From: Peribolospora baueri
Taxonomy: Eukaryota > Basidiomycota > Peribolosporomycetes > Peribolosporales > Peribolosporaceae
DNA: 64,000 nucleotides
NCBI GenBank assembly: GCA_029717555.1
Contig: JAMDHS010000078.1
Span: 1-64,000 of the forward strand
Direction: 5' to 3'
Made by a program: the position numbers and the translations under genes. The stretch's first letter is position 1; each line of letters starts with the position of its first letter. Below are positions 45,001 to 55,781 of the stretch, piece after piece. Below the pieces are notes generated by a model. The model had not been told where the DNA came from. It worked only from the letters and a program-made list of their open reading frames with translations, and did not search any database.

Positions 45001-47091
45001 TTAGGAGGAGAGACCTCGGTGGGAACGAGTGCTGCCGGCGTCTGGTCGCGCATCTTCGGCGTCGACGCACTGACACCTCGGCTCCGTTTTCCACCAATCC
45101 GTGAAATAGTCCATCCAGGCTTGGGGGCCTTCGCCACAAGTATGTGCCAGAATAGGGTCTCCACATCCGAGCATGAACGCCCATGAGCGTTCGAGAGCGT
45201 GACCAAAGTAAGGATCGGACGGGGTGGGCAGCCAGCCGGGGTATTTGAAATCGACACTGAGTGATGAGGAGAGCGGGAATCAGCCTTGGGCGCATTCATG
45301 AGGAATGATTCGGACTCTTGAGAGGGAGAACAGGCTCACCCTTCTTTATAAATGGGATCGCCCTCGGGCGCCTGGCGTTTACGGACGTGCAATGCAAGCA
45401 CGCTTGTGAGCACCCACAGACGGGCGTCGAGACGAGTGGACAAACCTCGGCGGACGGAGGAGCGGCCAAGAGAGACTCACCTCGACAAGGTTTTTTACAT
45501 GGATGTATCTCTCCTTCGGATTGGCCAAGATTTTCCGACGCGAGACGAAGAACTGACCCCGATAGACCGTCTTTCCACAACGCCGAAACGACCAGACCAA
45601 AGCCGATGCGGATCAGCCACACGATGTATATGCTAACGCTCGAAATGGGTCCACGTCGGCGCTCACGAATTGCCCCTTTTCTCGATCGCAGCCTTCGCCT
45701 GGATGCATGATGTCGAAAATTTGCTTCATCCTAGGCCACGAATAATTACCGCTCGCTTCGCTGACGAAAGGCAGGCGTGGGGGGGCAGCGGATGGTGGGA
45801 TGTAATAAGCAAAGATTGAACGTGCCGAGCTAAACTGATTTTTTACCAAGCCTCAGACGACTCACTCGCCGCAATAAGTGATGTCGCATGAGCTCTGGAT
45901 GGAGACCGCCAAGGAACGAGGTCAGAGTTCGTCGGCGCGACATCTTGGCTTCCCATGCAGGCGAGCTGGACCAAAAAATGATAGGGTCAAGGACGGATGG
46001 TTTGGGTGCTCACAAGGCTCAAAAACCCCGTGTCGGGCCTGAATCGAGAAAGGCGCCTGTACGCTGCGTAGGGGTATCTGTGGCGCAAGTACGCAAAGAA
46101 AAGTGTGCGTTAAAGAGTCCGGCCGGGAAGGAGCGAGGGCGAGAGCGAAGGATGCGCCACGGTCCGAAAACCATGCTTTCGAATCGTCTTTCGACGCCTC
46201 GAGCCGAGCCGAGCCGAATCAAATCGCCGCTCACTGTAAATTAGACTGAATGAAAAGCGTCCGCCCGGCCAACCCGCCGAGCGGGCCTTTGCCGTGTTCG
46301 TAGTTGCTGAGCATGTGGTGCAGGTACGTTCCGCCCTCCCTGCCAAAGTTCACCAGCTTGATCACCGCGTCCACGCCGACGGCGTGTCGCAGTTTGTCGG
46401 CGTCGATGAGATGATGTTTGACGTACACGATGACTCTTATTGCTCGCCCTGGGGCGGCGAGTGTCGAGCGCAAGGAGGCGATGTGACGTTGGAGTGTTGG
46501 GAGGGAATCGTCATAGTAGCTGATCACCACGTCCAACTCCCCCGGCGGTCCGAGGCTGGGAGAGAGCGAGACGGCGAGAGGAGGTCGAAAGCCTTCAGGC
46601 CAAGGACCTTGCTCCGCAGAGGTCGAAGCATTCTGCGCCGGCGTGTGGTCGATGCTCAGAGCGGCGAGCGTGGAAGCGTCTAGCTTGCCGGAGGGGGCGG
46701 CCCACGGTGGGACGACGACGTCGTTCAAGATGAGGCTTGTGAGGATGGCCGAGGCGAGGACGACTAGGAAGAAGGGGGCGAAAAGGAAGAGGAAAGCACC
46801 GCGCTTGCGTGGTCGGAAGATCCCAAGGCGCTCAGCGCCCTTCCAAGAACCGGTGGGAGACCGGCCCTCCGAATCGGAACCCAGTAAGGCCATCTCGATC
46901 TCTGTGTCCGTGTCCAGTATTTCATGACCGCTGTCGCCGTAATCCTTCTCCTTGTGAACCTGGCCGACATCTTCCGTCGATCGCCCTCCATGCAAGCTAT
47001 CTTTTTTGTCGTAAGGCTGGGCGTCTCGTACCGGCGACGGCCACAAAGACGGGTGAAGTGGAGACGCCGAACCGGTGGTCCGAGCAGACAT
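45001..47091 (-). CDS. DUF3431-type single-pass membrane protein
   Basis: Starts at ATG 47089-47091. A cytosolic N-terminus of about 98 residues precedes one membrane helix (about residues 99-121, FLFAPFFLVVLASAILTSL), giving type II topology. The lumenal part opens with ELDVVISYYDDSLPTLQRHI and VIVYVKHHLIDADKLRHAV, then VNFGREGGTYLHHMLSNYEH and RTLFIQSNLQ. Later exons give SSCDITYCGDEASGNYSW, GQFFVSRRKILANPKERYI and YPGWLPTPSDPYFGHALERS, and end with RCQCVDAEDARPD and HRGLSS-stop. GREGGTYLHH and the QFFVSRRKI block are typical of the fungal DUF3431 family, whose function is not established; a Golgi glycosyltransferase-like role has the right topology. Exons in 45.85-46.2 kb, including the small CDITYC exon, were inferred from phase and are less sure. 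Confidence 0.8.
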
Positions 47092-48667
47092 GCTCGGGAG
47101 TCGGTAAGGCGTGCGTCACGCGAGCGTGCACGCCAGGAATAAATGCTCACCGCAAAGGGGGAGGGGCTGCAACGACGCCACGCAGATGGCGGAAGCCGTT
47201 TGGACGTCCTTCGTTCACTCCGATCCGGCGGGGGATACGAAGGACTGCTGAAAACAACAAGATACTGGGTGGGGGCCTCTTGAATAGAACCAAAATGGAG
47301 ACTGTCGTCGAGAGGCACAGAAGACACAGGGTATATATATGTATGAGTGAGCCAGCGTTGTGCCGGCAGCACAAGAACAGTGTAAAGGGCCCGCCCAGCT
47401 GGCTGGCTGGCTTTGACCTGTCAAATGAGGCAGTACAAGGGCGTCGAACGAGGATCACCATATGCCCTGCATGCCGGAAGTGCGTACAGGGCGGGACCAA
47501 ATAGATGAAACTGACGAAACTGAGGGGCACCTCGATTAGGTGGTGGACGACGACCTGCTGTTGAATTTGGCAGACGGGGATGAGGATGAGCTTGACTGAT
47601 GCAAGAGTCGTCACGCAGACGCACTTAAAAATTGGCTAAATGGCTCTTAGACGACCTTTGGCGCGCTGCGCCCATGTCTGAACGTTCGTCTGGCACCGCC
47701 GATGCGATGCTACTGTCTGGCCGTCTCCTGGCACCACCATTGATACTTACATAAGCGCCGCCAAGCGATGCCGCAGTCGATTGCAACGGAGTTCCGTTTC
47801 CCTCTCCGACTCGCCATGTCATGCGAGTAGCGACGAACGAACGTGCGGAAAGAGCGGCCTAGCGGACGGACACCGCCTCAGCCCGATCAAAGCGCCGTTG
47901 GAGCGTTCACAAGCTCACCGCCGACGTTCGCAGCCGTGCTCCATGCCCCCCGAGCTACAATCCATTCCTTTGGCTCCGACCTTTCTTGACGCTGTGTCAC
48001 TAGATCGATAGCCGCCAGATCCCCTCGTTCTTACCCGGGCGGTCAGCTGGTCGGCTTTCCCTCGAGAGTAAAAAAAGAAACGCTTATTATACACGATCGA
48101 TGGATGGTCGACGCAAGACTGTCGTCGCGGTAGAGGACGAGGAGCCAAGCATAGGGTTACCGCAGCATTACCGCAGCTGCTTTCGCCTGCTTGTTTGTGG
48201 CTGTACGGACAATATGCCCGACTTCCACAGAGCTGTCGTCTTCCGACGACCTCGGTCGGGGGCTAAAAGCCGCGGCGTGGTGGTCAGCGTGTCGAAGAGA
48301 GGTATGTAACTTCTCTCATGGTGCTACAGTGTCTGATCTGGCGTTCTGGCTGCGATTGGGCGTCGTGGACCCAGAGGGCGTCGTCGCTCTCGTTCTCTTG
48401 TCCGTACATCCACCACGAGTCCGTATATCCGGCGAGAGCCATTTGTGGCGGGGACGAACAGCATCGACCCGGAACGCCAGGCGGTCCCTAAGCTCATCGT
48501 CGGCTTCCACAGCCACTCAAGCTTTCATGATTGGTTGCAGGCGTAGTGGCAGCCTCCGTTACCTATCTCACAGCCTCGCTCCTAGCTTTGGCGCCGGCAA
48601 TGGTTAAAAGCAAGGGCACTTTGAAGGCATCCGCCGTAATCGACTCACCCACTATCACATTCTGACC
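47092..48667. other. divergent intergenic region
   Basis: About 1.6 kb between the DUF3431 gene (-) and the glycosyltransferase (+). A hydrophobic 155-codon minus frame (47147-47614) overlaps the TATA candidate and is unlikely to be a gene. No other feature recognised. Confidence 0.4.
47332..47339 (-). promoter_or_regulatory. TATA box candidate for the DUF3431 gene
   Basis: TATATATA, 241 bases upstream of the ATG on the minus strand. The element is symmetric, so orientation is taken from the gene. Confidence 0.4.
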
Positions 48668-50723
48668 ATGACCGTCGCCGTTCAGGATTCCCCCTCCTCC
48701 AAGTCTGGCAACATGCACATCGTCCTCGTTTCCAACCCGGCAACGGGCCAGATGAACCCCTTGCTTGCCGTCTCTCAGCACTTGCTCGCTAGAGGCCACC
48801 ACGTCTATTTCCTCACCGGCTCCTCCTTCGCCAAGCGTTTTAATCAGTTTCGCTCTCGCCTCTCGGAAGAAGAGGCGGCACGCGTTGCCTTTGTTGACTT
48901 GGGAACTTCCAATGTCGTGGAAGACTAGTGCGTCCACCGTGCGCGCTTTCACCTTCCACTAATTTTCTTCAGTGTCTGATCCGCGAACATCTTCGCTGCG
49001 CGTCGCACTTCCCTCGCCACAGCACCCCAGCTATCCAAGCCGAACTCAACGGCTTGCGCACGTCCCCAGGGAGCATAGGCTTTATTCACTTGTGGGACAG
49101 GCTCGTGGGCGGCACGGAGGAGATCTTCAAGGCGACAGCATACAATGTCCGCGACCAAATAGATACGATCGATCCGGACATGGGTGAGTTGTGCGTGAAA
49201 GGGGCCTGCATTCTCTCCTTACCTCGAAGCTCACCTTCCTTTCGTAATCACCGCTCCCCTGGTCCGGCAGTCGTGGCCGACAATTTCTCGGCCGCGTTGC
49301 TCGACGGCGTGCGCCTCAGCGGCCGCGCATGGATTCACAGCTGCCCAGCCGCGCCCACGATGATTGCGAACCCGGACCCCTTTAGGGAGCCATTTCCCAT
49401 CCTTGGAGTTTGGCATGGTAGCTGGGGCGATGTCTTTCGAAGTGAGTGATTGAAGAGAGGTCTTGAGAACCCCTCCCTCGCCTTCGCCCTCTTTCTCACG
49501 CACATATTCACGCACACCTACACACACTCTCTCCTTCTTTCTCAAACTATTAGACTTCGTTTTGATCGCGAAATTCTCACATTGGTCGTGGTATTCCAAT
49601 TCGGCGCAAGTGCACCGCCAATTGCGCTACAACGAGTACGGCTTCCCGAAACTCGGCCTCCTTGCCGACGCCTTCCCTTCGCCTCCGATGAGCGCCATCA
49701 AAGAGTGCGTCGCGGGCATCTCGTACAACGTGTCTGGCCTCCACCACTATCAGCGCCGGGAAGCGTTCGCGGACAAGCAATTCTTCGTCGGTGCTACGCT
49801 GCCCATGTCCCGCAAACCGACGAGCGTTAGCTTTGATGAGCTGGAAAAGGATGTGAGTGGCCCCGGGGCGCGGCGCGTTCGGATTTCGGATCAGGGTGCG
49901 CACGCCTGGTGCAGAAACGTCGATGCCGGATGTTGACGTCCGCTTTGTGCGCTTTGCCATCGCTCCTGCCACTCACCCCCAACAGGCTGAGATTAGTTGG
50001 TTGGACGATGCTCTCGCAAACGGCGAAGATGTCGTTTACAGTGAGTGCAGAACGCCAGTGTGCACATGCACCCTTTTGGCGGGCTAGGGCAAGGCCAGTT
50101 CGCTGAATCCGTCGTTGTCGTTCCGCAACGGCCCTCCCCTCTCCTCCCCTCCCTCCGCTCCCGCAGTGAACATGGGCAGCATTTTCGTCTACTCGAGAAA
50201 AGAGTACGAGGCGGTCGTGGAGGCGTTTTCGCGCGTGCACAAGGCGCGCGGCCACCTGCGAGTGCTGCTCAAGATCCCGGACCAAGGAACGATGCAAGAC
50301 CTCCCTCCGGCCTCGGCGCTTCCTTCTTTTATCCGTCGAGTCGAGTGGGTGCCGTCGGTGGAAGATGTGCTCTCGCACGCCGCCGTCAAGGTCAGCATCA
50401 ACCACGCGGGTGGGAACAGTTTCAACGAGGCGGTCTACTACGCCATGCCCCAACTTAGCCTGAGCCAATGGACGGACACGCACGACCTGGCTGCCATCGT
50501 ACAGTCCTTCGGGCTCGGCCTGCGCAGCGACAAGTCCCCTTTCCTGGACGCTGACGACATCTCATCCAAGCTTCTCCGCCTCTTGGGCGACGAGTGGCCC
50601 CAATTCAAGTCCAATTCCGTCATGTGGTCCCTCCGCAGCAGGCAAGGTGGCGGGGCTGTAGCGGCGGCCGATATCATAGAGACGTACGCGCGGAGGTATG
50701 GGAGGGGGACCAAGTCTGGCTGA
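48668..50723 (+). CDS. GT1-family UDP-glycosyltransferase
   Basis: Six exons encode about 500 residues. The N-terminal domain starts NMHIVLVSNPATGQMNPLLA, with VSQHLLARGHHVYFLTG, then FIHLWDRLVGGTEEIF, VVADNFSAALLDGVRLSG and IAKFSHWSWYSNSAQVH. The C-terminal donor-binding domain has ISWLDDALANGEDVVYVNMG, VEWVPSVEDVLSHAAVKVSI and the GT1 signature NHAGGNSFNEAVYYAMPQ followed by LSLSQWTDTHDLA. The C-terminal motif and two-domain order establish a GT-B fold GT1 enzyme. The acceptor (sterol, glycolipid or secondary metabolite) is unknown. The usual catalytic His of the GHxxP turn is Gln here (see findings). Exon 1 ends at 48927 (donor GTGCGT) and joins in phase to an acceptor near 49020, giving VVEDYTPAIQAELNGL. 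No signal peptide or C-terminal membrane helix is visible, suggesting a cytosolic enzyme. Confidence 0.85.
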
Positions 50724-52019
50724 AAGATATGGCGAACCCCTCCCCCCCTCTTCCCACCCCCATCCATTTCGACTTCGTCCTCTTTCTCCCCTCTTTTCTT
50801 CGCGTTCCCTCCGACGTGGACCATTCGTTTTATCCCTGCCTACCTTCTATTAGCTCACATTCGTCCTAGGACGCCTCCCGTTGACAGTATTTCGCGCATG
50901 TACCGCTTGTTCGCCACAACCGGTCTTGCGCTCACCCCACTTCCACTTCGTCGGATAGGGGTGATGGAAATAAAGATTCCTCAAGTTTCCCGAGCTCGCC
51001 TGCTTGTGCGAAGGCCTGCTCGCGCATGCCACCGCGTCATTGCTCGTGCTCCGCGTATCGGCCTCCGTAAAGATCGGCCTTGGCAGATGGGAGAAGACGT
51101 TGGCATAACCGGCGCACCGACGTGACAGTCAGCAGACAGTACGTATATAGTGTCGCGTTGAAATAGTCGCGCCGGGCGAGGGACGTTTCAGGAGGGACAA
51201 GGTACCTTTAAAGGAGTCGCAGCACGTGATACAGCACCTGGTCAAACCAACTAAGCCCCCAAGGCTCAGTTCTTTCGCCTTTTACCACCTTGCCACCTGG
51301 CCGGCGGTCGTCCTCGCTCGCCGAGATGCACTACAGAGCAGGTTGCCGAGGTCGTCGCTCGGTTGGAGTAGCCTGCCTGTCGTGGTTCCAAACAGCATAG
51401 TGCCAAGCGACGGATAAAAAAAAATGTTGTGCATGGACGACTGGTTTGAGAGTGATATTGGCACCAATTAGAAGATGCGACCGAATCGCCGCCGTGTCCC
51501 GCCAAAGTCTCGGGAAACAGCCATCCGTCGTTTGGAGGACGTCTGGACGACAAGGTACGCATCGCATGACTCGGGCAATCGATTGAGCCGGCGCTGGACG
51601 TCCGCCACCTGGACACGGCGGTCAACGTGAGTTTCAGCTCTTTGTGCAATCTCGTCTGCCAATGCGACGTTGAAGCGATAAAATCTGCAAGACACTGTCC
51701 TCCTTCTCTCTCTTCTCTCTCCTCTTTCCTAGGTGTCTTTGCGCCGATGAAATGTGCTAGACATTGCCCTGAGCGTCTGTCGCTTGCAGGATTCCCCGTC
51801 GCTGCTTTCCGGCTTTCCGTCCGGAACGACTCAATAGGGACACCCTCGAATCCTCACATCTCACTCTCAGGCCTGCGACACGCTCTGATGTGCGACACGA
51901 CGGCGTTACTTGCTTGAGGCCGATCTCCCCCGAGCACCCTTTTTCACTTCATCGCCGCCAACTGTCCGCCTTTGCCTTTGCTACCGCCTCCGGTGCTCCC
52001 CCGATCCAAACCCTTGGTT

Positions 52020-52036
52020 CTAACCCTAACCCTAAC
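52020..52036 (+). repeat. interstitial telomere-like repeat
   Basis: CTAACCCTAACCCTAAC, nearly three units of CCCTAA (TTAGGG on the other strand), the telomere repeat of many basidiomycetes. It is internal to the window. Confidence 0.8.
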
Positions 52037-52827
52037 ACGTTTGTCACCTTTCTTTTCGTTGGCTAGATTGGATTCGGTGGCGCTCCGTCCGCAGTCTCCA
52101 CCAATCTCAATCAATCTCAATCAATCAATCTCAATCTCTCGGAGATGCGGAGATGATCTTCATCGTTCGAATCGTTCGAATCATCAGAGGCGGACGGTAA
52201 AGGTAAATCTCCTCTTCCGCCTCCGCCCGTCCTTCCGTCCCCCTTGCTCGATGCGCGCACGGTCTCTTGAACGGCCCGGCGGCGGAGGAGGATCGCCAGC
52301 AAGCCCCTGGAAGATCCGCTGGTTCACCCCTCGACGGACGCCGCCTCGCCGGTCCCGCACGCTCGCCGATCCGTTCGCCAGATCCCTCACATCCTCCCCC
52401 TTCTCCTTCCATCCGCCACCTTCCTCATTTTTTTTCAGGGTGCCGCCCGTCCTCGCTCTCCGTCACACTCCTCCACCACCGCCTCCCCGCACTCCGTCTC
52501 TGTGTTCCACACGTCCACCCACTTCGGGCCGCCCGGCCGCCGGAAACCCGACCGGTCCCTGGTCCTTCTCCTTTCGCTCCTTGCCACACCGTCCGTTCCT
52601 CTCGTTCCTGTAGGATGATCCTTACTGTGGCCGTCAAACAGGAACGCAGACAGTGGTTCACCCATCCCCCGAGGGGACCCCCCACCCTCGGCTATCTTCC
52701 TACGCTTCCGTTCCAGACGAACACCGCGCACTTGGCTTCGCGCTCGCTGCCCGCACCGGAGCGCAGGCATGATGCACCACTTCTCCTTGATGAGCACTCC
52801 ATCACCGTCGCCAGGACCTGGAAAAGC

Positions 52828-52835
52828 ATAAAAGG
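52828..52835 (+). promoter_or_regulatory. TATA-like element of first barrel-protein gene
   Basis: ATAAAAGG in the context AAGCATAAAAGGCGG, 218 bases before the ATG at 53046. A TATA-type promoter suits a small, highly expressed secreted protein. Confidence 0.4.
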
Positions 52836-53045
52836 CGGGCCGTCGAGGACGTCGAGGAACGATTCTTTCCCCCATCCTCTCAGGTCTGATAGATCCTTGC
52901 TTCCACTAGCTTCTTAGCTCTTCCACTCTTTCGCCACCCGGAATCGTCTTTTTGCGCTTGCGCATCACACCCGTCTTTACACGGCACCCGTCTTCACAAG
53001 TACCTGGCGTCCTTCAAAGACCGCACCACTCTACCACCCGTCAAC

Positions 53046-53554
53046 ATGCAGTTCTCCACCGCCTTCGCCACCCTCGCTCTCGCTACCTCGGCCGCCCTGG
53101 TCGGCGCCGTCCCCGTCCCCGAGAACGGTGTTAACGAGCAGCAGCTCTCCAAGCGCACCAGTGGCCAGGCCACTTACTTCCAGCAGGGTGGCCAAGCCGG
53201 CGCCGTGAGTGTCTCTTTACTCTCTTACTTAGTAATGTCGATGAGGTGGATGCTGGAAACGTTCGCGCTTCATCGCTAACCCTCACTCGCCTCGCTTCTT
53301 TCTCCTCTCTCCAGTGCGGCAAGGTCAACTCGGACAGCGCGCTCATCGTAGCCGTCAACTCCGCCATGTTCGATCAGAGCAAGTGCGGCTCCACTGTCAA
53401 CATTCATGCCGCCGACGGGAAGACCGTCACGGCCACTGTCGCCGACGAGTGCCCCGGCTGCAGCGCTGGCTCGCTCGACCTCTCTCAGGGCGCATTCCAG
53501 AAGATCGCCGACCTCTCCCAGGGTGTGATCGGCATCACCTGGTCGTACGCTTAA
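53046..53554 (+). CDS. small secreted RlpA-like double-psi beta-barrel protein
   Basis: Two exons, with an intron after QQGGQAGA, encode about 130 residues. A signal peptide (MQFSTAFATLALATSAALVG) is followed by a pro-segment ending in KR, a Kex2-type site, just before TSGQATYFQQGGQAGA. The mature domain has CGKVNSDSALIVAVNSAMF, SKCGSTVNI, TATVADECPGCSAGSLDLS and ends IGITWSYA-stop. Cysteine placement, the ADECPGC turn and D-L-S followed by a hydrophobic helix are typical of fungal barwin/expansin-like double-psi beta-barrels, often annotated as riboflavin aldehyde-forming enzyme-like or RlpA-like. They are cell-wall-associated or secreted and often stress- or host-responsive; catalytic activity is unproven. 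A paralogue lies 1.5 kb downstream. Confidence 0.9.
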
Positions 53555-55023
53555 GGTGGCGTGCTGAACGCTTTAGCCCAGTCGCCCACTGGCCCGGCCT
53601 CCCATTCTCCGCCTCCGCCCGACTTTTCCGACTCCACTTCCACCTTCCGCCGCAGCGGCCACGGTCGCCCCGCGCGATCCTCTCGCTGTTGCTGGCACTT
53701 CCGACTCGACTTCGAGCCGATCTCGTTGAGCTTGATGCTCCACAGACGTCTCCGGTTGTTCCTCTTTTCCGCCTTCCTGCGCTGGACGCCATAGCGGCCT
53801 CGATAGATATAGGTCGACCGCGTCGACCGAGACCTACCGAGTTGGGGGGTTTTCCGAGTCCTTCCATCCCCATCCATTCTGTTCAAGCAACTGCCTTCGA
53901 TTCCGCACCTCCCTGTATTTGTTCCCCTTTCCTAGGTCGGTTCCGCTCGACCGAGCTTGGTATTCGTAGACGAAGCGACGCTTCGGTCGTCCCCCTTCAC
54001 CGACCCTACCACCTGTAGCCTTTAAACCCCACACATCCCTCTAACACACACACACGAATCCTCTCCTACCCCATGTATTCACCGCGCCAGAAAAGGTCGA
54101 GCCAAGCTGGCCATAAAGCAATTGTAACGGGCACCACGTTCTTTCTCATCATATATTCACACTTTGTGCCCCCTCTCTCCACCCTCGGTTGAAGCCGAGC
54201 CCGGGTGCGAAATGTAGGGTTACCACCAGGAATAAGTCCGGTGATTGCGGTTGGTCGGGGTAGGGTCAATCAACATCGGGCTTTGTATACTTTCTATTCC
54301 TTTGTAATGAGGAATTACAATCGCGAAAACAACCGCCGAGGTTATGACGCCTCGATCGGCCCTAGATTGTTCGTTAAACGTCCGCCTCGCCCTTCCTTCC
54401 TACCTCCTCACCTCTTCCCCCTCCTTCAGCCTCCGTTCCTGCCCCCGACTCGAGACTTATTAGTGTCTCCTTGCCTGGCCCCGGGCGTGATATTTCTGTC
54501 CGTTCACGTTCGACGCTCCGAATAGCGCGCTGGCCCACCGCACGAGCGACGCACCATCCTCACTGGTGTCACGCCAGGGGCGCTGGTGTCGGCCGTCATT
54601 CTTTCGTCGAACTCGTCGACAGACGTCGCCAACGGGCACGACGGACGGTCTCCGAGTCCTTCCGTGGTTGCAAGAAACGAGTAGCTGAGAATTGTTCGAA
54701 TGGGTCTCCTCGCGGGTTGCCTGCGAATTTCCCGCCCGCCCTTACCGTCGGCCGTGCAATCAACGCCAACTCTCCCCTCGTCCATTAAAAGACTGAAGGC
54801 TCGCGCGTTAACCTGCCTCTCATCCGTCCAAGCTTACGTCTTCCCTCCTCATTCCTGGCCCTCCCTTCCTCACCTTCCTTTCCCAGACGATCCTTCCTGT
54901 CGTCCGTCCAACTCGCTCACTGCTCTTCAGCACATCTGTCTTTGCCCCTCGCTTCCGGAATCCTTTTAACCCCAACGCTACCCGGCGCTCACCCCGCTTC
55001 ATACACCCTCGTTTGTCGACACC
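53555..55023. other. intergenic region between tandem paralogues
   Basis: About 1.47 kb with the 3' flank of the first barrel gene and the promoter of the second. ATTAAAAG near 54784-54791, 233-240 bases before the next ATG, is a weak TATA-like candidate. No gene recognised. Confidence 0.4.
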
Positions 55024-55781
55024 ATGGCCCGCTTCGACCTCGCCCTCCTCACCCTCCTCATCGGCGCTTCCGCCTCCGTCTCCTCGACTGTCCACCCCAA
55101 CTCCAAGCGCCACGCCAGCGCCGTGGCAGCCTATGAGCGCGGCGAGGCTGACTCCACGATCCAGGAGCGCGGCATCATCAACGGAAAGGCCACTTACTTT
55201 TACCAGGGGGGTCAACCCGGTGCTGTGCGTGTCATGGACTATCTGCGTTGAGCTGTTCTCAGAAGTCAGGCCCGCTCGCTGATCAGGTCTTCTGGCTCCC
55301 TTCTCCAATCCGCGCGACGCGCGACGACGAACAACAGTGCGGCAAGGTCCACCCCGACAAAATGCCTCTGGTCGCCATCAGCTCCAAGTCGTTCAACCAG
55401 GGTCTCTGCGGCAAGCAGGTCGAGATCACGTACAAGGGCAAGAAGAAGCAGGCAGTCGTCGCTGACGAGGTGAGCCCTCGGTCCGGTTCCTGGTTCGGTC
55501 TGTCGTCTGGACCGGCGTCTGCGCCCATCGTGGAGCGGTAACGTCCCAGTACTTGCGGAACGTTGCAGTCACTGACTCGCCACATCACCTTCGTCACGCC
55601 TCCCCGCCTGTCTGCCCTTCCGCTTTCGCGCTCGCTCCCTCAAAAGTGCCCTCCGTGCGAGGCGAACCACATCGACCTTTCCACCGGCGCCTTCGAGGCC
55701 CTCGCCTCGATGGTCCTCGGCGAGATCGACATCCAGTGGCAATACCTCACTAAAGAGGAGAAGACGTCTCGGACAGGATGA
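55024..55781 (+). CDS. second RlpA-like double-psi beta-barrel protein
   Basis: Three exons encode about 150 residues. The signal peptide is MARFDLALLTLLIGASASVS, followed by a variable pro-segment and INGKATYFYQGGQPGA, where intron 1 sits exactly as in the upstream paralogue. The barrel continues CGKVHPDKMPLVAISSKSF, GLCGKQVEITYKGKKKQ, VVADE joined to CPPCEANHIDLS across a second intron at about 55471-55643, and ends IDIQWQYLTKEEKTSRTG-stop. The second intron is absent from the first copy. The C-terminus has an extra charged tail after the position where the first copy stops. All four shared barrel cysteines are kept. The pair arose by tandem duplication and has diverged strongly, so distinct roles are likely. 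Confidence 0.88.

Larger units (their letters stand above)
50724..53045. other. long intergenic region with simple repeats
   Basis: About 2.3 kb between the glycosyltransferase and the first barrel-protein gene. It holds a telomere-like run at 52020-52036, a CAATCTCAAT-type repeat at 52101-52138 and a GTTCGAATC direct repeat near 52161. Long frames (51972-52613, 52267-52917) are Pro/Arg/Ser-rich readings of CT-rich DNA with no recognisable similarity. Confidence 0.45.

Noticed and set aside
47147-47614. Hydrophobic, Cys-containing 155-codon minus frame
   Set aside because: It overlaps the putative promoter and TATA element of the DUF3431 gene and resembles no known small membrane protein.
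51972-52917. Two overlapping plus-strand frames of over 200 codons
   Set aside because: Pro/Ser/Arg-rich translations of CT-rich sequence, spanning simple repeats. They look like promoter and leader of the barrel-protein gene.
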